In this document: one piece after another, positions 8,588-15,690 of the stretch
Layout of the letters: each line of letters starts with the position of its first letter
How positions within the stretch are numbered: position 1 is the first letter of the stretch
From: an uncultured Bacteroides sp.
GTDB taxonomy: Bacteria > Bacteroidota > Bacteroidia > Bacteroidales > Bacteroidaceae
NCBI GenBank assembly: GCA_949289345.1
Contig: CASENS010000100.1
Coordinates: 1 to 42,123 of the forward strand
DNA length: 42,123 bases
Reading direction: 5' to 3'
Program-made: the position numbers and the translations under genes
The notes under the pieces: generated by a model
Database searches by the model: none
Told to the model about the DNA's origin: nothing
Seen by the model: the letters and a program-made list of their open reading frames with translations, nothing else

Positions 8588-9190
8588 CTACGCCGTCTGT
8601 GCGAGGACCTTGCGTGAGTCGAAGTTGTCGATGAGGCTGCACAGGTCGATGGTCCCCTTGTAGCGTGCGGAATCCAGCAGGAGGTAGGTTTTCGTCCTCC
8701 CCGTGGTCCTGCATTTCCTGACGTTGGCCGAGAGCCGTTTCACCGCCATGTCGTCGTCCTTGTCCCAGCCCTCCTTGTCCTTTCCCGTGTTCATCAGCTG
8801 GAAGGCTCGCCAGTCCACCTGCGTTTTTCCGACCCTTTTGCAGAAGGTCTCGTAGATGACGCCCTTCTCCAATTTAGTCCATGGCTTTCCCGTCGTCGGG
8901 TTGAGGCGGGTGAAGCGGCACCGCTCGTCCAGAACGCCTTTCCGCTGCAATAGTTTAAGCAGTTCGATGCCGATAAGGCGTTTGTTGCCCTTCAGCTTCA
9001 GCAGGGCCACGTAGCGGTACCTCGGCAAGAATGCGAGGGTGCGTTCGATGGCCTTCGGCTTCAAGGGCTGCAGCTTCAGCAGGGCTTGGTTTATATAATT
9101 ATGAATGGTGATGCAGAGTTTGTTGACCTCCGGCTTCCGGTCCTGCAGCTCCTGGTTTATATAACCGTTTGTTTTTTTGTTTTTGTTCAT
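8588..9190 (-). CDS. unrecognised basic protein, first gene of minus-strand arm
   Basis: A 200-residue, strongly basic protein of unknown family, with many Lys/Arg residues. LLKLKGNKRLIGIELLKLLQRKGVLDERCRFTRL-type helices suggest nucleic-acid or protein binding. The N-terminus holds two similar short stretches, GYINQELQ and NYINQALL, encoded by near-identical DNA. The start at 9190 (MNKNKKTNG) is preferred over an upstream codon at 9214 because a complete promoter (9236-9267) puts transcription start near 9230. The next gene begins 90 bp downstream, so it may lead the operon that contains the primase-like gene. Phage or plasmid regulators have similar composition, but nothing specific can be claimed. 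Confidence 0.6.
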   Translation of the reverse strand: MNKNKKTNGYINQELQDRKPEVNKLCITIHNYINQALLKLQPLKPKAIERTLAFLPRYRYVALLKLKGNKRLIGIELLKLLQRKGVLDERCRFTRLNPTTGKPWTKLEKGVIYETFCKRVGKTQVDWRAFQLMNTGKDKEGWDKDDDMAVKRLSANVRKCRTTGRTKTYLLLDSARYKGTIDLCSLIDNFDSRKVLAQTA

Positions 9191-9235
9191 AATCTGTTTT
9201 GTTTTTTCGGGCAAGCATTATTGCTTACCACGGCG

Positions 9236-9267
9236 CAAAAGTAGACGCTTTTGCACTTTTCTACAAA
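9236..9267 (-). promoter_or_regulatory. promoter of the minus-strand module arm
   Basis: On the minus strand a TTTG (264-267 of the 9 kb block, i.e. 9264-9267) is separated by exactly 20 nt from TACTTTTG (9236-9243). This is a full -33/-7 pair of the Bacteroidetes sigma factor. The start codon at 9190 lies 46 nt downstream. Confidence 0.65.
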
Positions 9268-9287
9268 CTTTTTTTGGAAAAAGTGCA
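9252..9287. repeat. inverted repeat between divergent promoters
   Basis: TGCACTTTT at 9252-9260 pairs with AAAAGTGCA at 9279-9287, 18 nt apart. It covers the -33 regions of both the minus-strand promoter and the plus-strand promoter at 9273-9302, so a dimeric regulator bound here would control both. Confidence 0.5.
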
Positions 9288-9302
9288 CGAAACGTAACTT
9301 TG
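9273..9302 (+). promoter_or_regulatory. orphan plus-strand promoter
   Basis: TTTG at 9273-9276 and TAACTTTG at 9295-9302 are 18 nt apart. No credible coding region follows for 650 nt; the HU-like gene has its own promoter at 9843-9874. The transcript would run into the repeats at 9355-9490. Confidence 0.45.
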
Positions 9303-9354
9303 CGCTTTTTTTTACCTTTTCATTCCACCTGGGATTGCGGTTTGGAGGAGGATT

Positions 9355-9672
9355 GTGACACGTGACGGACGTGACGTGACATTTCGCCGGACGGAAATTT
9401 TCCGCTTTTGGCGGGAGGAATGCGACAATCAACCACTATATAAGGATTATTATATACATATATATAAAATATATATGTATATAATAATCCTATATAGATT
9501 AAGATATACAGTTTTTTTGTGTTTTTGTAATGACATATATATTATATAACGGAATCCGCGTTTTTCGTATGTACAGGGAGAGGGCAACGGATGTTTTTGC
9601 ATTTATTTACACAATAAATGCACACAAAAATCACGTGCCGCCAACTGTCACGTCACGTCCGTCACGCGTCAC
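9355..9672. repeat. 27-bp inverted repeat flanking a 264-bp AT-rich centre
   Basis: The left arm (9355-9381) and right arm (9646-9672) are reverse complements with 26 of 27 positions paired; the inner 21 are perfect. The arms consist of GTGAC-type units (core ACGTGACGTGACA). Between them lie the AT-only palindrome at 9444-9490 and no credible gene. Right of the arm, TCACGTGCC occurs twice (9631-9639 and 9683-9691). Confidence 0.8.
9444..9490. repeat. 22-bp perfect hairpin, loop AAA
   Basis: Positions 9444-9465 and 9469-9490 are perfect reverse complements with a 3-nt loop. The stem is almost only A and T, apart from GG/CC at its base and one internal C/G pair. It can extrude as a cruciform or fold as a long RNA hairpin. 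Confidence 0.85.
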
Positions 9673-9842
9673 GTCAGCGCCATCACGTGCCACCGCCGCC
9701 ATGCGGCAAACCTTGGCGGAGTCCGTCCTTATGTTTCGGGGAGGCGGCGTCAAAGTGCCGCGTCGTAACACGCTGGTTTACAGTGCCGGAATGCGATTTT
9801 TCGTTTTCTTGACGGAAAACGGGGGCTTGAAGCGTCCCGTTT

Positions 9843-9874
9843 TTTGGCCGTTCCTGGCCGGACGCTTATCTTTG
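9843..9874 (+). promoter_or_regulatory. promoter of the HU-like gene
   Basis: TTTG (9843-9846), 20-nt spacer, TATCTTTG (9867-9874): a full consensus pair. The leader of about 80 nt contains a GCCGGC/GCCGGC hairpin (9890-9911) and the TTAACCTAAACCTT motif (9935-9948) before the ATG at 9959. Confidence 0.7.
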
Positions 9875-9958
9875 TGTCGTGAAGGAGAGGCCGGCGCATC
9901 GGCGTGCCGGCACATCCGCATCAAAACCCTGTTATTAACCTAAACCTTTTTGACTATT

Positions 9959-10474
9959 ATGGCATTCTACAAGAAACAGTTCAACGAAAAGTTCGGCGTC
10001 TACTATCCGGCGGCCATCGTCGTGGGCACGCCCGTAACCACCAAAACCGTGGCCAGGCGGCTGAGCGCCATGTGCACCGTGACCTATGCCGACGTCATGG
10101 CCGTGCTGGGCGAGCTGGCGGGCGTCGTGGCCGACTACATGGCGCAGGGTAAAAGCGTGCGTCTGGACGGGCTGGGAACCTTCCGCTACACGCTCAAGAC
10201 AAAGGGCGTGGAGGACGAGGCGGACTTCGACTTCCACAAGCAGCTGCGGGCGGTGCGCGTGCAGTTCGTCCCCGAGCGCGAGGGGGCGGTCACCAAGGGA
10301 AGCACGGCCACGCGCGGGCTGGTGCCCTCCGGCATCCAGTGGACGGCCTACGACGCCTCGCTGCAGAAACCCTCCACAGGCGGCTCGTCCTCCTCCACAG
10401 GCGGCGAGGACGACGGCGGCGGCAGTGACACCGGCGGCACGGGCGAGGACGACAGCAACAACCCGCTGGCGTAA
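9959..10474 (+). CDS. HU-like DNA-binding protein with acidic Gly/Ser tail
   Basis: A 171-residue member of the HU-like group common in Bacteroides. Residues 1-125 show the HU pattern: TTKTVARRLSAMCTVTYADVMAVLGELAGVVADYMAQGKSVRLDGLGTFRYTL corresponds to helices 1-2 and the first strands, with the conserved G-LGTF turn. The DNA-binding arm and a partial second half follow. Residues 135-171 are a low-complexity tail of Gly, Ser, Thr and acidic residues. It is probably a nucleoid-associated or element-specific DNA-bending protein. The ATG at 9959 follows a good promoter; an upstream TTG at 9950 is less likely. The smalltalk peptide gene lies 93 bp downstream. Confidence 0.88.
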   Translation: MAFYKKQFNEKFGVYYPAAIVVGTPVTTKTVARRLSAMCTVTYADVMAVLGELAGVVADYMAQGKSVRLDGLGTFRYTLKTKGVEDEADFDFHKQLRAVRVQFVPEREGAVTKGSTATRGLVPSGIQWTAYDASLQKPSTGGSSSSTGGEDDGGGSDTGGTGEDDSNNPLA

Positions 10475-10523
10475 GCTGCGGGAGAGTGGGGGCGGGCGGG
10501 AAACGAGAGAGAGAAAGAAAGAA

Positions 10524-10539
10524 CCCCTCTCCGGAGGGG
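10524..10539 (+). terminator. hairpin between HU-like gene and smalltalk
   Basis: CCCCTC, loop TCCG, GAGGGG: a 6-bp G/C-rich hairpin followed by ATTATGTTTAA without a U tract. It may attenuate read-through or protect the HU message rather than terminate fully. Confidence 0.4.
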
Positions 10540-10567
10540 ATTATGTTTAACCTGAAAACACACAGTC

Positions 10568-10663
10568 ATGGACAAGAAAAGCATCTGGAAAATGGTCATT
10601 CAGACACTTATCAGCATCCTGTCGGCCATAGGGACGACGCTGGGCATCACCTCGTGCATGTAG
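10568..10663 (+). CDS. smalltalk protein (31-residue hydrophobic peptide)
   Basis: A 31-residue peptide beginning MDKKSIWKMVIQTL and ending TTLGITSCM. It has a charged N-terminus and one hydrophobic stretch of about 20 residues, so it is probably membrane-bound or amphipathic. I recognise it as the 'smalltalk' family that in Bacteroides is repeatedly found just downstream of HU-like genes. The gene is too short for usual ORF cut-offs but starts with ATG, ends in TAG, and has TTTAACCTGAAAAC 8 nt before the start, similar to the HU and DUF5675 leaders. The function is unknown; a holin-like or signalling role would be speculation. Confidence 0.85.
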   Translation: MDKKSIWKMVIQTLISILSAIGTTLGITSCM

Positions 10664-10690
10664 AGGGGAGAGGAGCCGCCCGATGTGCTG

Positions 10691-10712
10691 GCGTGACACG
10701 TGACAGTGACAC
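10691..10712 (+). repeat. GTGACA dispersed repeat, copy 1
   Basis: A 22-bp sequence, core GTGACACGTGACAGTGACAC, made of three tandem GTGACA(C) units. It is identical to 15691-15712 and similar to the arms at 9355-9381 and 9646-9672. It starts 28 bp after the smalltalk stop codon. Confidence 0.8.
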
Positions 10713-10761
10713 GTTAAGTAAGTGAACAAAATTAATTCATACTATAAATGGGAATTTAATT

Positions 10762-10901
10762 GGCACACAGATGACACAGATTGAACAAGATGACCACAGA
10801 TTTTTAAGGGGCTTCGCCCGAATCTTTCTCATTTCAGATTTCATAAATCAATAAATGAAATAATCTGTGAAAATCTGTCTTATCCGTGTCATCTGTGTGC
10901 C
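10762..10901. repeat. 140-bp palindromic intergenic repeat (MITE/REP-like)
   Basis: Terminal arms GGCACACAGATGACAC (10762-10777) and its exact reverse complement (10886-10901), 16 bp each. Inside are further imperfect inverted blocks containing CACAGATT / AATCTGTG and a central GGGC-TTC-GCCC hairpin near 10812-10824. It contains no gene and has the size and symmetry of a non-autonomous repeat. Confidence 0.7.
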
Positions 10902-11007
10902 ATAATAATAAACAGCCCGCTAAATTATCATTTAGCATAAAGCAAATCTGATTGGTTACTTAGCACATTTTATCTTTATTTTATGCCGTTTATTAAATAT
11001 GTTTTCG

Positions 11008-11015
11008 TAATTTTG
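11008..11015 (+). promoter_or_regulatory. -7 box for the V-ATPase operon
   Basis: TAATTTTG fits TAnnTTTG, 79 nt before the first gene. No clear -33 TTTG at the right distance. The region 10664-11007 otherwise holds only the two repeats listed. Confidence 0.45.
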
Positions 11016-11093
11016 GGGCGTTTCTTACAAGTGGGAAGAAAAAACGACCTTAATGGATAAAGAGCATATATCATAATAAACTCCGAATAAAGT

Positions 11094-11684
11094 ATGGAAA
11101 ACAAAATTCAAGAGCTGACCGACAAAATCTACCATGAAGGGGTGGAGAAAGGGAACGAAGAAGCTCGCAAGCTTGTAGAGCAAGCACAGAATGAGGCCAA
11201 GAACATCGTGGACGAGGCCCGGCGGCAAGCCGAAACGATTGTGGCCAACGCACGCAAGTCGGCCGACGAGCTGACGCAAAACACGAAATCAGAGCTGAGG
11301 CTGTTCGCGGGGCAGGCGGTGAACGCGCTGAAGACCGAAATCGCCGACCTGGTGACGGACAAGCTCGTGACCGCCGATGTGAAGGCTTTCGCCGCCGACA
11401 AGAATTACCTGAACGCCTTCATCGTGGCTCTGGCCTCCAAATGGAGCGCGGACGAGCCGATAGTCATTTCCACGGCCGACGCCGAAGACTTGAAAAAGTA
11501 TTTCGCCGCCAAAGCCAAAGGCCTGCTGGACAAGGGCGTGAAGATAGAGCAGGTGAACGGCATCAAGACCCTCTTCACCGTGTCGCCCGCCGACGGCTCC
11601 TACAAAGTGGACTTCGGCGAGGAGGAGTTCATGAACTACTTCAAGGAGTTCCTGCGCCCGCAATTGGTGGAAATGTTGTTCTAA
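11094..11684 (+). CDS. atpE: V-type ATP synthase subunit E
   Basis: A 196-residue peripheral-stalk subunit. The N-terminal half (residues 1-75) is a long Glu/Lys/Ala-rich helix, as in the stalk coiled coil of the family (EGVEKGNEEARKLVEQAQ...), and the C-terminal half is a globular alpha/beta domain ending in FLRPQLVEMLF. The partner G/H stalk subunit is not found nearby. It is first in the operon E-DUF2764-A-B-D-I-K and starts at the ATG at 11094, after a -7 box at 11008-11015. The gap to the next gene is 16 bp. Confidence 0.9.
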   Translation: MENKIQELTDKIYHEGVEKGNEEARKLVEQAQNEAKNIVDEARRQAETIVANARKSADELTQNTKSELRLFAGQAVNALKTEIADLVTDKLVTADVKAFAADKNYLNAFIVALASKWSADEPIVISTADAEDLKKYFAAKAKGLLDKGVKIEQVNGIKTLFTVSPADGSYKVDFGEEEFMNYFKEFLRPQLVEMLF

Positions 11685-11700
11685 AAAAAATCCCGTTTTT

Positions 11701-12543
11701 ATGAGCACGTATTATTACTTGGTAGCCGGATTGCCCGACCTCACCCTGGAGGACAGCAAGCTGAGCTATACGGTAGCCGATTTCAAAACGGAATTTTATC
11801 CCCAACTGTCTCCCGCGGACAAGCGGCTGGCGGACCTGTTCTATTTGAAATACGACAACGCGAACGTCCTGAAGCTGTTGGAGGATAAAGACGCCTGCAC
11901 CGACACGCGCGGAAACTACTCCGCCGACACGCTGGCCGGGCACATCGCGGCGCTGAAGGACGGCGACCGCCTGCCGGACAGCGTATTCCCCTCCTACTTG
12001 TCCACATTCATCACCGAACACTTCAGCCAGACGTACGAGGGCGCGAACCAGCTGCCCGCCGACCGCCTGGCTTCATTGTATTACGCCTACGCCATGCGCT
12101 GCAAGAACCACTTCGTGTCCCGCTGGTTCGAATTCAACCTCACGGTGAACAACGTGCTGGTGGCCTTGACGGGGCGCAAGTACAAGCTGGACGTGGCTCC
12201 CTTCATCGTGGGCGACACGGAGGTGTGCGAAGCCCTGCGCACGTCCAACGCCCGCGACTTCGGCCTGGGGACGGAGGTGGACTACCTGGACCAGGTGATG
12301 AAGATTGCCGAGACGGACGACCTGGTGGAGCGCGAGAAGAAGCTCGACCAGTTGCGCTGGGCATGGATGGAGGAAGCCACGCTCTTCGATTACTTCACCG
12401 CCGAGCGCCTGTTCGTCTTCCTCCTGCAAGTGGAGATGATCGAGCGCTGGCTCTCGCTGGACAAGGAGAAAGGCAACCAGTTGTTCCGCCAGATGATAGC
12501 CACCCTGAAGGACGAGGTGCGGATCCCCGCGGAATTCAAATGA
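11701..12543 (+). CDS. DUF2764 protein of the V-ATPase operon (probable subunit C equivalent)
   Basis: A 280-residue protein of the DUF2764 family, mostly helical, beginning MSTYYYLVAGLPDL. It lies exactly where subunit C is encoded in other V-type operons, between E and A. Chlamydiae and spirochaetes have the same order with a protein of this family in the same slot. No recognisable subunit C or F gene occurs in this operon, so DUF2764 is the likely central-stalk adaptor that links the rotor to subunit D. That is inference from position and size; I see no sequence motif that proves it. Confidence 0.85.
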   Translation: MSTYYYLVAGLPDLTLEDSKLSYTVADFKTEFYPQLSPADKRLADLFYLKYDNANVLKLLEDKDACTDTRGNYSADTLAGHIAALKDGDRLPDSVFPSYLSTFITEHFSQTYEGANQLPADRLASLYYAYAMRCKNHFVSRWFEFNLTVNNVLVALTGRKYKLDVAPFIVGDTEVCEALRTSNARDFGLGTEVDYLDQVMKIAETDDLVEREKKLDQLRWAWMEEATLFDYFTAERLFVFLLQVEMIERWLSLDKEKGNQLFRQMIATLKDEVRIPAEFK

Positions 12544-12569
12544 AAAGACAAAAAAATACCTATTAGAAT

Positions 12570-14324
12570 ATGGCAACAAAAGGAACTGTTAGTGGCGTTA
12601 TCGCCAACATGGTAACCCTCGTGGTCGACGGACCCGTGGCCCAGAACGAGATTTGCTATATCTCGACGGGAGGCGACCGTCTGATGGCCGAGGTTATCAA
12701 GGTGGTAGGCTCCCAAGCCTATGTCCAGGTGTTCGAAAGCACACGCGGACTGAAGGTGGGCGCCGAAGCCGAATTTACCGGACACATGCTGGAAGTGACC
12801 TTAGGCCCCGGCATGCTGTCGAAGAATTACGATGGCCTGCAGAACGACCTCGACAAGATGGAAGGCGTCTTCCTCAAGCGCGGCCAATACACGTATCCGC
12901 TGGACAAGGAGCGCAAGTGGCACTTCGTCCCCCTGGTGAAGGCGGGCGACAAGGTGGAAGCCTCGGCCTGGCTGGGACAGGTGGAGGAGAACTTCCAGCC
13001 GCTGAAGATTATGGTGCCCTTCACGCAGAAAGGCGTCTGCACCGTGAAATCCGTCGTGCCCGAAGGCGACTACACCATCGAGGACACCGTGGCCGTGCTC
13101 ACCGCCGGGGATGGCACGGAAGTGCCCGTCAACATGATACAGAAGTGGCCCGTGAAGCGCGCCATGACCAACTATAAGGAGAAACCGCGCCCCTTCAAGT
13201 TGCTGGAGACGGGCGTGCGCGTCATCGACACCGTGAACCCCATCGTGGAGGGCGGGACGGGCTTCATCCCCGGCCCCTTCGGCACAGGCAAGACGGTGCT
13301 CCAGCACGCCATTTCCAAGCAGGCTGAGGCGGACATCGTGATTATAGCCGCCTGCGGCGAGCGTGCCAACGAGGTGGTGGAAATCTTCACCGAGTTCCCC
13401 GAGCTGGTGGACCCCCACACAGGCCGCAAGCTGATGGAACGCACCATCATCATCGCCAACACGTCCAACATGCCCGTGGCCGCCCGTGAGGCTTCCGTCT
13501 ACACCGCCATGACCATTGCCGAATATTACCGCAGCATGGGCCTGAAGGTGCTGCTGATGGCCGACTCCACTTCCCGCTGGGCGCAGGCCTTGCGCGAAAT
13601 GTCCAACCGTATGGAGGAGCTTCCTGGCCCCGACGCCTTCCCCATGGACTTGTCCTCCATTATCTCCAACTTCTACGGCCGTGCGGGTTACGTCATTCTG
13701 AACAACGGGCAGACGGGCTCCATCACCTTCATCGGCACCGTGTCGCCCGCCGGAGGTAACCTCAAGGAGCCTGTGACCGAGAACACCAAGAAGGTGGCCC
13801 GATGCTTCTACGCCCTGGAACAGGACCGCGCCGACAAGAAACGCTATCCCGCCGTGAACCCCATCGAGTCCTATTCGAAATACATCGAATATCCCGAATT
13901 CGAGGACTACATCGCCAAGCGCATCAACGGCGAATGGCTGGGCAAGGTGAACGAGATAAAGACCCGCCTGCAACGAGGCAAGGAGATTGCTGAGCAAATC
14001 AACATCCTGGGCGATGACGGCGTGCCCGTAGACTACCACGTCATCTTCTGGAAATCCGAGCTGATAGACTTCGTCATCCTCCAGCAGGACGCCTTCGACG
14101 AGGTGGATGCCGTGACGCCCATGGAACGCCAGGAGGACATCCTCAACATGGTCATCGACATCTGCCACACGGAGTTCCGCTTCGACAACTTCAACGAGGT
14201 CATGGACTACTTCAAGAAGATGATCAACATCTGCAAGCAGATGAACTACTCGCCCTACAAATCGGAGCAGTACGAGGAGTTCCGCCGCCAGTTGCGACAA
14301 TTGTTAGACGAACGTAAAGCTTAA
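12570..14324 (+). CDS. atpA: V-type ATP synthase subunit A (catalytic)
   Basis: A 584-residue catalytic subunit. The Walker A loop GPFGTGKT is at residues 235-242, inside FIPGPFGTGKTVLQ, followed by the conserved ACGERANEVVE and the Walker B region MGLKVLLMADSTSRWAQALREMSNRMEELPG. The insertion ('non-homologous region') typical of A subunits precedes the P-loop. Length and motifs are normal. Its start region AGAATATGGCAACAAAAG is shared with the start of subunit B (MATK), probably a trace of their common origin or of a copied leader. It follows DUF2764 by 26 bp. Confidence 0.97.
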   Translation: MATKGTVSGVIANMVTLVVDGPVAQNEICYISTGGDRLMAEVIKVVGSQAYVQVFESTRGLKVGAEAEFTGHMLEVTLGPGMLSKNYDGLQNDLDKMEGVFLKRGQYTYPLDKERKWHFVPLVKAGDKVEASAWLGQVEENFQPLKIMVPFTQKGVCTVKSVVPEGDYTIEDTVAVLTAGDGTEVPVNMIQKWPVKRAMTNYKEKPRPFKLLETGVRVIDTVNPIVEGGTGFIPGPFGTGKTVLQHAISKQAEADIVIIAACGERANEVVEIFTEFPELVDPHTGRKLMERTIIIANTSNMPVAAREASVYTAMTIAEYYRSMGLKVLLMADSTSRWAQALREMSNRMEELPGPDAFPMDLSSIISNFYGRAGYVILNNGQTGSITFIGTVSPAGGNLKEPVTENTKKVARCFYALEQDRADKKRYPAVNPIESYSKYIEYPEFEDYIAKRINGEWLGKVNEIKTRLQRGKEIAEQINILGDDGVPVDYHVIFWKSELIDFVILQQDAFDEVDAVTPMERQEDILNMVIDICHTEFRFDNFNEVMDYFKKMINICKQMNYSPYKSEQYEEFRRQLRQLLDERKA

Positions 14325-14336
14325 TACATAGAGAAT

Positions 14337-15659
14337 ATGGCAACAAAAGCATTCCAAAAGATATATACCAAAATCACTCAGATTACCAAGGCCACGTGCT
14401 CGCTCAAGGCCACGGGCGTGGGATATGACGAGTTGGCAACCGTCAACGGCAAGCTGGCCCAGGTGGTGAAGATTGCCGGCGACGATGTGACCTTGCAGGT
14501 GTTCGAAGGCACGGAAGGCATCCCGACCAATGCCGAAGTAGTGTTCCTGGGCAAGTCGCCTACACTGAAGGTGAGCGAACAGTTGGCCGGACGTTTCTTC
14601 AACGCCTTTGGCCAGCCCATCGACGGAGGCCCCGAGATAGAGGGCAAGGAAGTGGAGATCGGCGGACCGTCCGTAAATCCCGTACGCCGCAAGCAGCCGT
14701 CCGAACTGATAGCCACCGGCATCGCGGGCATCGACCTGAACAACACGCTGGTGTCCGGGCAGAAGATTCCGTTCTTCGCCGACCCCGACCAGCCGTTCAA
14801 CGAAGTCATGGCCACCGTGGCCCTGCGTGCCAAGACCGACAAGATTATCCTGGGCGGCATGGGCATGACCAACGACGACTACCTCTACTTCAAGAACGTA
14901 TTCTCCAACGCAGGCGCGCTGGACCGCATCGTCAGCTTCGTGAACACCACGGAGAACCCGCCCGTAGAGCGGCTCCTGGTGCCCGACATGGCGCTGACAG
15001 CCGCCGAGTACTTCGCCGTGGAGAAGAACGAAAAGGTGCTTGTCCTGCTCACCGACATGACCTCCTACGCCGACGCCCTGGCCATCGTGTCCAACCGTAT
15101 GGACCAGATTCCCTCCAAAGACTCCATGCCCGGTTCGCTCTATTCCGACCTGGCCAAGATATACGAGAAGGCCGTGCAGTTCCCCTCGGGAGGCTCCATC
15201 ACCATCATTGCCGTGACCACCCTTTCCGGAGGCGACATCACGCACGCCGTGCCCGACAACACGGGCTACATCACCGAAGGCCAGCTCTTCCTGCGCCGCG
15301 ACAGCGACATCGGCAAGGTCATCATCGACCCCTTCCGCTCGTTGTCCCGCTTGAAGCAGCTCGTCACCGGCAAGAAGACCCGCCGCGACCATCCGCAAGT
15401 GATGAACGCCGCCGTCCGTCTGTACGCCGACGCCGCCAACGCCAAGACAAAGCTGGAGAACGGTTTCGACCTGACCAACTACGACGAACGTACGCTGGCC
15501 TTCGCCAAAGACTACTCCAACCAGTTGCTGGCCATCGACGTCAACGTGGACACCACGCAGATGCTCGATGTGGCCTGGTCGCTGTTCGGCAAGTACTTCA
15601 AGCCCGAAGAGGTGAACATCAAGAAAGACCTCATGGATGAGTACTGGCCCAAGGCATGA
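14337..15659 (+). CDS. atpB: V-type ATP synthase subunit B
   Basis: A 440-residue regulatory nucleotide-binding subunit. It resembles subunit A in fold but lacks a Walker A GxxxxGK(T/S); the position reads GSGQ-like residues around 'VSGQKIPFFADPDQPFNEV'. It contains the family signatures LLTDMTSYADAL, MDQIPSKDSMPGSLYSDLAKIYE and TGYITEGQLFLRRD. It starts 12 bp after subunit A. After its stop there is an unusually long 134-bp gap to subunit D, holding a dispersed repeat (15691-15712). Confidence 0.96.
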   Translation: MATKAFQKIYTKITQITKATCSLKATGVGYDELATVNGKLAQVVKIAGDDVTLQVFEGTEGIPTNAEVVFLGKSPTLKVSEQLAGRFFNAFGQPIDGGPEIEGKEVEIGGPSVNPVRRKQPSELIATGIAGIDLNNTLVSGQKIPFFADPDQPFNEVMATVALRAKTDKIILGGMGMTNDDYLYFKNVFSNAGALDRIVSFVNTTENPPVERLLVPDMALTAAEYFAVEKNEKVLVLLTDMTSYADALAIVSNRMDQIPSKDSMPGSLYSDLAKIYEKAVQFPSGGSITIIAVTTLSGGDITHAVPDNTGYITEGQLFLRRDSDIGKVIIDPFRSLSRLKQLVTGKKTRRDHPQVMNAAVRLYADAANAKTKLENGFDLTNYDERTLAFAKDYSNQLLAIDVNVDTTQMLDVAWSLFGKYFKPEEVNIKKDLMDEYWPKA

Positions 15660-15690
15660 GGACTTGGAAGCCAGGAGACCCTCGGACAGG

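Noticed and set aside
9444-9490. Factor-independent terminator
   Set aside because: The stem is AT-only with no U tract after it; a cruciform or RNA hairpin of other role is more fitting.
9530-9943. 137-residue reading frame upstream of the HU-like gene
   Set aside because: It runs through the right arm of the inverted repeat, and through the HU promoter (9843-9874); composition is that of non-coding DNA.
10486-10725. 79-residue frame overlapping smalltalk
   Set aside because: The 31-residue frame in another phase matches a known family; the longer frame has low-complexity, non-coding composition.
12801-14300. 499-residue minus-strand open frame opposite atpA
   Set aside because: It is the antisense shadow of a G/C-ending-codon gene, rich in His/Leu/Val/Gly, with no family resemblance.
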